This document shows, piece by piece, positions 21,001 to 27,519 of a DNA stretch of 27,519 nt; position 1 is the stretch's first letter; every line of letters starts with the position of its first letter. The stretch is from a virus: positions 1 to 27,519 of the IMG/VR virus record IMGVR_UViG_3300037450_000082. One strand, written 5' to 3'. The translations under genes and the position numbers were made by a program. The notes under the pieces are model-generated. The model saw only the letters and a program-made list of their open reading frames with translations. It did not search any database and had not been told where the DNA came from.

Positions 21001-21004
21001 CGGG

Positions 21005-21265
21005 TTATTTCCTCCGGGAGCCCTTTCCTTTCGATTCCTTTTCCGGCGGCGACGCCGGCGGCGGCGTCGGCGGAGCCGAGGGCTCGGAGGCGGGCGGCGG
21101 CGGAGCCGAGCCCGTAGCGTCCTGGATCTCGATCTCTCCGGGAACCTTCCGGCGGAGGGTCTCGAGGACGTCGTCGATCACGTCGACCCAGTCCTCGGTT
21201 ATTCGGAGCCGGCGGCCGGCGTACCGAACGAGGAGATCCCCTTTGCGGCTTCGGATGTTTGTCAT
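21005..21265 (-). CDS. small head-region protein with Pro-rich tail
   Basis: Eighty-six residues, ATG start with GAGGAGGT. Residues 1-45 are compact (KGDLLVRYAGRRLRITEDWVDVIDDVLETLRRKVPGEIEI); residues 50-86 are a low-complexity Pro/Ser/Ala then Lys/Arg tail, likely disordered. Found between capsid and decoration genes. A minor capsid or scaffold-like factor is possible; family not recognised. Confidence 0.6.
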   Translation of the reverse strand: MTNIRSRKGDLLVRYAGRRLRITEDWVDVIDDVLETLRRKVPGEIEIQDATGSAPPPPASEPSAPPTPPPASPPEKESKGKGSRRK

Positions 21266-21295
21266 CGATCGACCTCCTCGAGGTTCGAGTTTTCG

Positions 21296-21325
21296 CGGCG
21301 CCCGGCATTGACGCGCCGGGCGCCG
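21296..21325. terminator. 11-bp perfect hairpin just after the capsid gene
   Basis: CGGCGCCCGGC at 21296-21306 pairs fully with GCCGGGCGCCG at 21315-21325, with an 8-base loop, 13 bases past the capsid stop codon. The stem is pure G/C. It has no T-tract, so it may attenuate transcription or protect the mRNA 3' end of the highly expressed capsid gene. Confidence 0.5.
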
Positions 21326-21338
21326 TGAGGTTCAGACG

Positions 21339-22733
21339 CTAGGCGCCGGCGCCAGTCACGCCGCCGCGGTAGTCGATCGCGCCGACCGCGAAGTCGAGCG
21401 AAATCTTGAACTCGACTCCGTCGATCTCGAAGCCGGCCCGGACGTCCGTCCGCGGACCCTCATCTCCGGCGAGATAGCCATAGATGTAGTTCGCGAGCTG
21501 GCTCGGATCCGCGAGCATGTAGAACCGCGTCCCGGTCAGGTTCGCGTCTCCGATCGCGGTCATCTCGCCCGCGAACGGGTTTACCTCCGAGGCCTGGGTC
21601 GGCATGATCGCCGCGAGGAACGTCTTCGCGGCGACGACGCTCGTCGGAGAGACGAGAACGAAACGCGGAACGATGTTGAGTTTCAGCCCGTCGAGGCTCG
21701 TCTGGGCCATCATAAGCCCGAGACCCTCGCCGAGGAGAGCGTTACTCAACGCGCCGGCCGCCGTAATGTTCCCGTGTGCGGCGTTGTAGACGACGACCGT
21801 GTCCGAGAGCGCCGGCCCGAGACCGGCGCCCGCCGAGATACAGACGAGGAAAAACGTCGCGTTCTCGAAATCGGCGATCCGGCGGGCCGCCTTGGTGGCG
21901 AGGTTCGCAAACGCCGAAAGGTCGTCGTTCACGATCGTTTGACGCGAAAGCCCGATAATCCGCCCGTAGGTCGCGAGCGTGACGGTCTCCGCGTTCTCGC
22001 CCATCGTTCCGTACTTGTACTCGCCGTGCTCATTCACCTGGAGAGGCACCGGGAAGTCTCCGCTCCGGTTGAACGTGTGCGGCCGGAAATCGTTGAACGT
22101 CTTTCGCTCAGCGATCATCCGATAGGTCGGCGCCGCCAGGGCGTACTCCGGGAGGAGAACCTTGTTCAACGCGTTGGCGAGGAGGAGCGGGAAATCGCTC
22201 GTGGTGTGGAGTGCGAGCTGGAGGATCCGAGTCCCGTCCCGCCGCACGTCGAGCCCCTGGTGCTTCCCGGTCCAGGAGAGCGCCTCGAGCGCGCACTCGA
22301 GGAGCGTCGTGTGGGCATACTGCCGCGCCGATTCCGGCGGATCGATCCGCCTCGCACGCGCGGCGATCGCGCTCTCCATCTGTTCTCGGCGCCAGTGACT
22401 CGAGTCCCTGTCGTCGCCGAATCCGATCTCATTCGTCGTTTTCGGTGCGCGACGCGCCCGCTCGTCGGCCGCCTCCGCGAGAGCCTGATCGATCGTCGTT
22501 CCGAGATTGATGTGACGCTGCGCCCAGACGGAGTCGAGCCCGTAATGCGCCGCAATTCGCTTCAGCTCGGCGGCGTGTTCTTTGTCGCGCTTGATCGTCG
22601 CCGCGACCGTCTCCTCCGCGGTCTCAAGTTCCTTCGAGTGGAGCGTTTCGTCGAAGTCGTTCTCTTCGATCTCGACGATCTCTCCGCTCTTGCCGTTGTC
22701 GGTGTCCGCCAGTAGGCGTACCTTGATTATCAT
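21339..22733 (-). CDS. possible separately initiated scaffold/major capsid product
   Basis: An in-frame ATG at 22733 (residue 209 of the fusion) is preceded by AAAGGGGAAACGAA, an acceptable ribosome site in a locally A-rich stretch unlike the rest of this GC-rich gene. It gives 464 residues beginning MIIKVRLLADTDNGKSGEIV. This is exactly where a separate capsid gene would begin after a ~208-residue protease. Nested in-frame starts are known in lambda (Nu3 within C). Whether it is used is untested. Confidence 0.45.
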   Translation of the reverse strand: MIIKVRLLADTDNGKSGEIVEIEENDFDETLHSKELETAEETVAATIKRDKEHAAELKRIAAHYGLDSVWAQRHINLGTTIDQALAEAADERARRAPKTTNEIGFGDDRDSSHWRREQMESAIAARARRIDPPESARQYAHTTLLECALEALSWTGKHQGLDVRRDGTRILQLALHTTSDFPLLLANALNKVLLPEYALAAPTYRMIAERKTFNDFRPHTFNRSGDFPVPLQVNEHGEYKYGTMGENAETVTLATYGRIIGLSRQTIVNDDLSAFANLATKAARRIADFENATFFLVCISAGAGLGPALSDTVVVYNAAHGNITAAGALSNALLGEGLGLMMAQTSLDGLKLNIVPRFVLVSPTSVVAAKTFLAAIMPTQASEVNPFAGEMTAIGDANLTGTRFYMLADPSQLANYIYGYLAGDEGPRTDVRAGFEIDGVEFKISLDFAVGAIDYRGGVTGAGA

Positions 22734-23357
22734 TTCGTTTCCCCTTTGACGCGCATCGGCAAGAGCCTCCGCGCAGAAAGTGACCGAGCACGGAGACGCC
22801 TCGCGCTCCCCCGATGCCTGGACCTGGGCGCCGGCGTCCGCCGGGACGGCGACGAGTGAAATCTCGTAGGGTTCCCAGGAGGTCGCGCGGAACCGTTTCC
22901 GCGGAGCGCCCTCCTCGGTCACCTCCTCGAGTTCGTGGAGATAGACCCCCATGCTTACGTTCTGAATCACCTTGTCCTCGACGTCCTGCCAAACCGGCTC
23001 GACCTCGTCGCGCTTGGAAAATCGCACGCGCGCGCGAGCCATCCCGTCCGCGAGCCATGCTTTCTCGACGACGCCGAGGATCGCATTCACGCCGCGGTAG
23101 GTTCCGTGACTGTCGATCAGAGCGGCGCCGGCGTTGAGGCGCTCGAGGTTCGCGGCCTTTTTCGAGACCACGAACTCCAGCTCGAAAGGGTCGTCGAACA
23201 TCGGGATCCGGAGGACCGGAACGCCGCTATAGAAAACGAGTTCGACCGTCCGCGTCTCCGAGTCGATCGTCGAGGCGTCGAGCGTGACCGATCGGAGGAT
23301 CGGCGAGAGACTTACCTCCTCCGTCTTTCGATTAGGCCGCTTGGGAATCTTCGCCAT
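21339..23357 (-). CDS. prohead protease-major capsid protein fusion
   Basis: Six hundred and seventy-two residues from the ATG at 23357 (GAGGAGGAG upstream, 26-base overlap with portal). Residues about 20-185 are an HK97-type prohead protease: H84 (IDSHGT) and S135 (VIQNVSMGV) are the expected catalytic pair. Residues about 209-330 are charged and helical, like a scaffold/delta domain. Residues 330-672 contain capsid-like features: PLLLANALNKVLLPEYALAAPTYRMIA, SGDFPVPLQVNEHGEYKYGTMGENAETVTLATYGRIIGLSRQTIVNDDL, and a C-terminal region around IGDANLTGTRFYMLADPSQL. Protease-capsid fusions are known but uncommon. See the internal start at 22733. Confidence 0.9.
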   Translation of the reverse strand: MAKIPKRPNRKTEEVSLSPILRSVTLDASTIDSETRTVELVFYSGVPVLRIPMFDDPFELEFVVSKKAANLERLNAGAALIDSHGTYRGVNAILGVVEKAWLADGMARARVRFSKRDEVEPVWQDVEDKVIQNVSMGVYLHELEEVTEEGAPRKRFRATSWEPYEISLVAVPADAGAQVQASGEREASPCSVTFCAEALADARQRGNEMIIKVRLLADTDNGKSGEIVEIEENDFDETLHSKELETAEETVAATIKRDKEHAAELKRIAAHYGLDSVWAQRHINLGTTIDQALAEAADERARRAPKTTNEIGFGDDRDSSHWRREQMESAIAARARRIDPPESARQYAHTTLLECALEALSWTGKHQGLDVRRDGTRILQLALHTTSDFPLLLANALNKVLLPEYALAAPTYRMIAERKTFNDFRPHTFNRSGDFPVPLQVNEHGEYKYGTMGENAETVTLATYGRIIGLSRQTIVNDDLSAFANLATKAARRIADFENATFFLVCISAGAGLGPALSDTVVVYNAAHGNITAAGALSNALLGEGLGLMMAQTSLDGLKLNIVPRFVLVSPTSVVAAKTFLAAIMPTQASEVNPFAGEMTAIGDANLTGTRFYMLADPSQLANYIYGYLAGDEGPRTDVRAGFEIDGVEFKISLDFAVGAIDYRGGVTGAGA

Positions 23358-24825
23358 TTCCGTTCTCCTCCTCCGACGTCGTCGAGGTCTCCGACCCGCT
23401 CGCCGTCGCCGGGTTACAAGTGAGCACGACCCCGCGTTTCGCGAGGTCCTTTTGCCATTTCTCGATCTCGTCGAGCTGTTCCGAGGCGGTCCAGCCGCGC
23501 CGGCGGACGATCTCGTCCCACGTGTCGAAGCCGGCGCCACAGGATGCGATCTCGGCTTGCGTTTCCTTTAGCGGATCGATCAGCTCGAAACGCGGAGGCG
23601 TCCAGTCGATCGACGCGCGCGCGCCGGCGTTCGGCGTCCTCCCGCGGGCCTCCTCGAGGAATCGGAGCCAGATCCGGTTACACACCTGGGGGATGTGGAG
23701 GAGCCATTGATCCTGTTCGACGCGGCGACGGAACTCGACGAGCCCAGCCCGATAGCTTGAATAATTGACCTGAGAGAGATCGCCGGTCATTAGCTCGTAT
23801 GGCACGCCGTAACCGGCGGCGATCGCGCGCAATCCGAAGCGTTGGAAATCGGCATAACCGCCGGAGGCCTTCGGCTCGGCGACCTTGACGTCCTCGCCGG
23901 CGCGCATGTATTCGATCATTCCAGGATAGAGCGTCTCGATCCGTCCCTCGGTATCGGTCGAGACTGGACCGAGGCGCGCCGCACTCGTCCCCTCTGGAGA
24001 GGTGACAAACGCCGCTAGACACGCCTCGATTTTCTTTCGCATCACCTCGGCGTCGTCGTAGTCGTCCAGGCCGCGGGCGCGCAGCATCACCGGCGCGAAA
24101 TCCGTCACGCCGCGCGACTGACCAGCGCGCAGTTTGCGAAATAGGTGGATCACGTCCTCGGCGGCGACGCGGTCACTCTGCGCGCCCCTCGCTCCGAACC
24201 CAGAAACGGAGAACGCGTCGCCCGGGTGATTCCGAAAGAGATAATAGGCGACGACGCGGCCGAACGCGTCGCGCTCGAGGCCGTAGCTAATCCGATTCCC
24301 GTTTTTCTCGACGCCGTTCTTCGTCGTATCGATAAAATCCGGCTCGAGAACGCGGAGTTTCAGCGGGACGCCGTCCCTATCCGATATCGGCGACGGGATA
24401 AATCGGATCAAGGCTTCGCCCGACTCCGAACGCGTCCGCTCCGTGAGCGCCTGAATCCCGTAGAGGTCGTGATCCCCGTCGGCGTCGCACTCGTCGACGA
24501 ATTGATCCCAGGATTTCCGAAGCGCACGACCGCTGACCTCGGCCGTAATCCCCGTTCCGATTGTGTTCGCGACCTTGATCCCGAGGGCGCTCGAGGCGTA
24601 GGGATTGTTTCGCACGAGATCGCGAGAGCGGTCTCGGAGCACTTCGAGCGTTTTATGGACCTCCGCGTCGGCCGATCCGCTCGCCGTGATCCATCCCTCG
24701 GTAGTCCGGTCCTTCCGTCCCCCCTCGTAGCTGAGCGACTCAGTCAATAGGCGCGCTTGAACGCGACGGAAGCCGGCGGCAGGAGAGGCCCAGGAGATCG
24801 CGCGATCGAGCCAGTTCCGGCGCAT
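23332..24825 (-). CDS. portal protein, lambda B family
   Basis: Four hundred and ninety-seven residues, ATG start with GAGGAGGT. It shows the lambda-family portal pattern: RDRSRDLVRNNPYASSALGIKVANTIGTGI near residue 65, WDQFVDECDADGDHDLYGIQALTERTRSESGEALIRF near 105, VIHLFRKLRAGQSRGVTDFAPVMLRA, and AAGYGVPYELMTGDLSQVNYSSYRAGLVEFRRRVEQDQW near 365. These include the conserved NNPYA and SQVNYSSxRAG elements. It forms the dodecameric DNA channel of the capsid. Confidence 0.95.
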   Translation of the reverse strand: MRRNWLDRAISWASPAAGFRRVQARLLTESLSYEGGRKDRTTEGWITASGSADAEVHKTLEVLRDRSRDLVRNNPYASSALGIKVANTIGTGITAEVSGRALRKSWDQFVDECDADGDHDLYGIQALTERTRSESGEALIRFIPSPISDRDGVPLKLRVLEPDFIDTTKNGVEKNGNRISYGLERDAFGRVVAYYLFRNHPGDAFSVSGFGARGAQSDRVAAEDVIHLFRKLRAGQSRGVTDFAPVMLRARGLDDYDDAEVMRKKIEACLAAFVTSPEGTSAARLGPVSTDTEGRIETLYPGMIEYMRAGEDVKVAEPKASGGYADFQRFGLRAIAAGYGVPYELMTGDLSQVNYSSYRAGLVEFRRRVEQDQWLLHIPQVCNRIWLRFLEEARGRTPNAGARASIDWTPPRFELIDPLKETQAEIASCGAGFDTWDEIVRRRGWTASEQLDEIEKWQKDLAKRGVVLTCNPATASGSETSTTSEEENGNGEDSQAA

Positions 24826-24826
24826 C

Positions 24827-25036
24827 TTACCTCCTCGACGTTGCGACGCGACTCGTTCGCGCGTCGGCCTGGGATGGATTCAAGTAGTCGTCCATTTCCG
24901 CGAGAACGCTGCGCATCGACTCGAGGGACGCATACTTGACGCGCTTGTCGCCGTAGCCCGTCTCGAGGACGCCGCTCTTAATATTGGCGGCGAGCGTGTC
25001 GCGCTCCTCCTGGGTACAGGTAAATAACGACGCCAT
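24827..25036 (-). CDS. gpW-like head-tail joining protein
   Basis: Sixty-nine residues from the ATG at 25036; the terminase TAG lies inside its GGAGGT ribosome site. Sequence FTCTQEERDTLAANIKSGVLETGYGDKRVKYASLESMRSVLAEMDDYL follows the gpW pattern of helix, beta-hairpin around a basic turn and a second helix starting S-x-x-x-x-x-x-L. Size fits lambda gpW (68). It lies between terminase and portal, as in lambda. Confidence 0.85.
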   Translation of the reverse strand: MASLFTCTQEERDTLAANIKSGVLETGYGDKRVKYASLESMRSVLAEMDDYLNPSQADARTSRVATSRR

Positions 25037-25038
25037 TT

Positions 25039-26928
25039 CTACCTCCGGACCCAGTCCCGTTGTGATCCGACCCAATCGGCGCGGCGCTTGCGCGACCGCG
25101 GCGACGAGGTCGGCGCCGCCGGTAGCGGTGGCGCCCCGCCTTGCCCGACCGGCGCCGAAAAGATCGGCCGCGAATCGAGCGCTTGAACCTCGGCCTCGAG
25201 GTCGAACCCGTTAGCGCGGAGCCCGCAAAGAGCCGCGACCGCATAGACCGCACAGTCGAGCGGCTCGTTTCGGATTCCCGCGCGTCGCAGCTCCCAGTAT
25301 CTTTCGACGAACCCGCGCCGGTTCGTTCGCGTCGTAACCCGTTCCGAGGTCAACCCCTCGAAAAAATCGTCTCCGAGCTGTTCGTGAAAGTGGACGAACC
25401 CAGGCCCGGGCTCCGCGAGCGCAAGCCGCCCGTATATCTGATCCTTCGCGGGATCGACCCGGATCGGCCAGAGCGGAACCTTCGTCGTTATCTTACTTGG
25501 ACGCCTCGGCCAAATCTCGCCGGAGCCGTGAGATCCCTTGACCGCGAACACGAACGCGCGTCCGCCGTCCGGCGTCACTCGCCGGAAACGCGGGCCGCAG
25601 AAATCATAGGCCGCCTGGGTATGATGCCCGCCCGTGTCAACGCACGCGCCGCGGACGTAATCGACTCCGCCCGCTTCCCTCGGCCAGGGCGTCAAGAGCC
25701 ACCGATCCAGCTCATCCCAAGTTGCTAGGACCGAGGGATCGCCAAATAGGATCGAATGCGCGATCAGCCACGATTCCTCGGCGTGTCCCCATCCGTAGAC
25801 CGAGCCCTCGATCCGATTGTCCTGGACGTCGATCCCCGCCGTTAGGAGCGCCACGGGAGCGGGGACCGCGAGGCTCCCCTCGACGATCGGATAGGGTTCG
25901 CGGCGCGCTTTTAGTCCGGTGTCGTCGACCGTCGTATATTGCTCATCCCACCACTCGGAGAGAACGGTCGTTTTGAAAACTTTGATCTCCTCCGGGTTCC
26001 CCTGGGCGTTGACCCAACGCCGGACGAGTTTCTCGAGCGAAACGTGAGCGATCCCGAGGGCGGAGATTCGGAAGCCCGCGAGTCCGGAGAAATCGGCCGT
26101 CGCCACATAATCCCCGCGTTCGCACGCCCGCCAGCGTTCGACCTCGTCCAACTCCGAACCACAGTGGAGGCAGGCATAAGTCGCCGTTTCGGGGAGGTGA
26201 TTCCCGCCAGAGTCCTTCCGCCATTGAACGTTTTCATACCAGTCCGGAACGTGGGTCGCGTCGCAATGTGGGCAACGGATCGTCCACTCGCGCTGATCGC
26301 TCCGCTCCCATAGACGCCACGACCTCGAGGCGTTACGGATCCCGGGCGACGTCGCATAGACCTTGACCGAGTTCCAATACGATTCGAGGCGGTTCAACGC
26401 CAGCGCGAGCGGGTCGCCTTCGGTCCCCGCGGAGGCGCTCCATCGGTCCAGCTCGTCGAAGAGTCCGACGCGTTTCGGCGACATTGAGAGCCCGCCCGCG
26501 CTGTTCGATCCGACGAGCGTCAGATCGCCGCCGGCGAACTCTTTCTCGAGGATCGTATTCCCCGAGTCACGGCTCCGCGCCTCGCGGACCTTCCCGCGGA
26601 GCGCCGGCGTCTCGCGGAACATTCCGGCGAACCGTTGTTTCGAGAGTTTTTTCGCCATGTCGAGGGAATACGTAACGACGATTTGCGACGCCGGATCGCT
26701 GTCGATGTAGTAACCGCTCGCGTTCAAGAGAATTTCGGTTTTCCCGCCGCGTTGCGACGGCCCGATGTAGACGACGCCGTCCGCGTTCGCGGGATCCGTG
26801 ATCGCCTCGAGGACCGGCCTTTGAAACACGTCGGAGCGCCACGGGCCAGGCCGCGAGCTAGTCCCGTGCGGAACCATCCGACGCGCCTCGGCCCATTCGT
26901 GGATCGTTTGCCGCGGTGGCGGCCGCAT
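25039..26928 (-). CDS. terminase large subunit, lambda GpA family
   Basis: Six hundred and twenty-nine residues, ATG start. N-terminal TIHEWAEARRMVPHGTSSRPGPW is typical for GpA. Walker A-like GPSQRGGKTE at residues 56-65; Walker B-like VGLFDELD at about 154-161. A zinc-knuckle-type site, CPHC (219-222) and CLHC (253-256), follows. The C-terminal nuclease part begins near TAGIDVQDNRIEGSVYGWG, with Asp as first metal ligand, and includes VRGACVDTGGHHTQAAYDF. It packages DNA into the prohead and cuts at cos-type sites in relatives. No strong ribosome site precedes the ATG, so a further-upstream start is possible. Confidence 0.95.
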   Translation of the reverse strand: MRPPPRQTIHEWAEARRMVPHGTSSRPGPWRSDVFQRPVLEAITDPANADGVVYIGPSQRGGKTEILLNASGYYIDSDPASQIVVTYSLDMAKKLSKQRFAGMFRETPALRGKVREARSRDSGNTILEKEFAGGDLTLVGSNSAGGLSMSPKRVGLFDELDRWSASAGTEGDPLALALNRLESYWNSVKVYATSPGIRNASRSWRLWERSDQREWTIRCPHCDATHVPDWYENVQWRKDSGGNHLPETATYACLHCGSELDEVERWRACERGDYVATADFSGLAGFRISALGIAHVSLEKLVRRWVNAQGNPEEIKVFKTTVLSEWWDEQYTTVDDTGLKARREPYPIVEGSLAVPAPVALLTAGIDVQDNRIEGSVYGWGHAEESWLIAHSILFGDPSVLATWDELDRWLLTPWPREAGGVDYVRGACVDTGGHHTQAAYDFCGPRFRRVTPDGGRAFVFAVKGSHGSGEIWPRRPSKITTKVPLWPIRVDPAKDQIYGRLALAEPGPGFVHFHEQLGDDFFEGLTSERVTTRTNRRGFVERYWELRRAGIRNEPLDCAVYAVAALCGLRANGFDLEAEVQALDSRPIFSAPVGQGGAPPLPAAPTSSPRSRKRRADWVGSQRDWVRR

Positions 26929-26953
26929 TCCGCGGAGCGCCTTTTCGAGACTG

Positions 26954-27463
26954 TTACGGACTCGCGGCTCGAGGTCCTCGACCGCGTCCGGGACGGGCGC
27001 GCGCGCGCGCTTTGTCCGCCGTTTCGCTGAGTTCGTGGAGCGCTTGATCGACCGCGCCGTCGACGATTTTCTGGCAGCCAGGGACGCTCCCCTCTACGGC
27101 CAGCGCGGGCGCGGTCCGCGTGCCGATCGCTTGTAGTCGCGAGCTGACCGCGGTCGCGAGGGCGATCGTCGCGCGATCCATTGCGTCCGGGAGCACGAGA
27201 TCGCCGCGCGCGAGGGCGTTCTTTAGTTCTTGTCCGTCGGCCTGTTCTTTCGCGAGCCGAGCCCGCTCCGCCGTGAGGTCCAGGCCGCCGATTCCAACTA
27301 GCAGCGGGAGCGCCTCGCGCGGCGCGTACCAGACGGTACGGCCGTCTTTCGCGATCGGTTTTAGGCCGTTGAGGCGTTTCCGGACGGTCCTCGGGGTTCG
27401 GCCGGTCAGCTCGTGGAGTTGACTGATCGAGAGTCGAGAGAGATCCGTTTTATGTGTCGGCAC
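26954..27463 (-). CDS. terminase small subunit, Nu1-like
   Basis: One hundred and sixty-nine residues, GTG start. Residues about 10-48 (LSISQLHELTGRTPRTVRKRLNGLKPIAKDGRTVWYAPREAL) are a winged helix-turn-helix as in Nu1, expected to bind the packaging site. The following AERARLAKEQADGQELKNALARGDLVLPD is the family's second signature, a helix that oligomerises. The C-terminus is basic (RARARPGRGRGPRAASP) and somewhat unusual. First gene of the late operon in this window. Confidence 0.85.
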   Translation of the reverse strand: MPTHKTDLSRLSISQLHELTGRTPRTVRKRLNGLKPIAKDGRTVWYAPREALPLLVGIGGLDLTAERARLAKEQADGQELKNALARGDLVLPDAMDRATIALATAVSSRLQAIGTRTAPALAVEGSVPGCQKIVDGAVDQALHELSETADKARARARPGRGRGPRAASP

Positions 27464-27519
27464 TATCGCTGCCCTATGGGGGTTCCCACACTGGCGCGAG
27501 CGAATGCCTTCGCGTTACC
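27464..27519. other. region upstream of the terminase genes
   Basis: Only 56 bases are present. A GCGAA-TGCC-TTCGC hairpin (27500-27513) is visible. A cos or pac site often lies just upstream of small terminase, but I cannot recognise one here. Confidence 0.3.

Noticed and set aside
22108-22715. Long antisense open frames opposite the capsid gene
   Set aside because: Open frames opposite GC-rich genes are expected from third-position GC; these lack ribosome sites and recognisable domains.
27464-27519. cos site upstream of small terminase
   Set aside because: Only 56 bases are visible and nothing resembling a cohesive-end or terminase binding array can be recognised.

Overview
The window is the structural half of a tailed, contractile-tail (myovirus) bacteriophage or prophage with a very GC-rich genome. 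From right to left on the minus strand it carries a lambda-type head and packaging module: Nu1-like small terminase, GpA-like large terminase, gpW-like joiner, lambda-family portal, a prohead protease fused to the major capsid protein, a DUF2190-type decoration protein and joining proteins. A Mu-type contractile tail follows: terminator, DUF2635, sheath, tube, frameshifted chaperone, tape measure, and Mu gp43 to gp48-type baseplate proteins. Next come tail-fibre-like genes, an unusual block of three secreted proteins, and a lysis cassette with a GH108 muramidase, several small membrane proteins and an overlapping spanin pair. Almost all of 3120-27463 reads as one long late transcription unit with start/stop overlaps.

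The left 3 kb is different. It is a patchwork of very small genes, mostly on the plus strand (25-533 and 1079-3010), with a two-gene minus-strand pair (586-1022) between them. It includes a winged-helix-like protein, a ribbon-helix-helix-like protein, a CxxC/HxxH small protein and several proteins I do not recognise. The plus-strand run meets the late operon at about 3.0-3.1 kb, where a perfect 16-bp inverted repeat lies. I see no integrase, transposase, repressor, replication gene, tRNA or CRISPR array, so the window cannot show whether the phage is temperate or how it replicates.

Host: unknown. The evidence is high GC, frequent GTG starts, strong Shine-Dalgarno motifs and a Gram-negative lysis layout (inner-membrane spanin plus lipoprotein spanin). 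One secreted protein ends in a motif resembling the Myxococcus cysteine-rich repeat, common in Myxococcota and other former Deltaproteobacteria. This makes a Gram-negative, possibly deltaproteobacterial-grade host plausible but not proven.

The points most worth a second look are: (1) a canonical UUUUUUC slippery heptamer giving a 176-residue tail-assembly-chaperone fusion; (2) a protease-capsid fusion with a well-formed internal ribosome-binding site exactly where a free capsid gene would start; (3) three consecutive Sec-signal-bearing, cysteine-containing proteins, one an 823-residue fibre-like protein, between the tail fibre and lysis genes; and (4) several strong inverted repeats at gene junctions.
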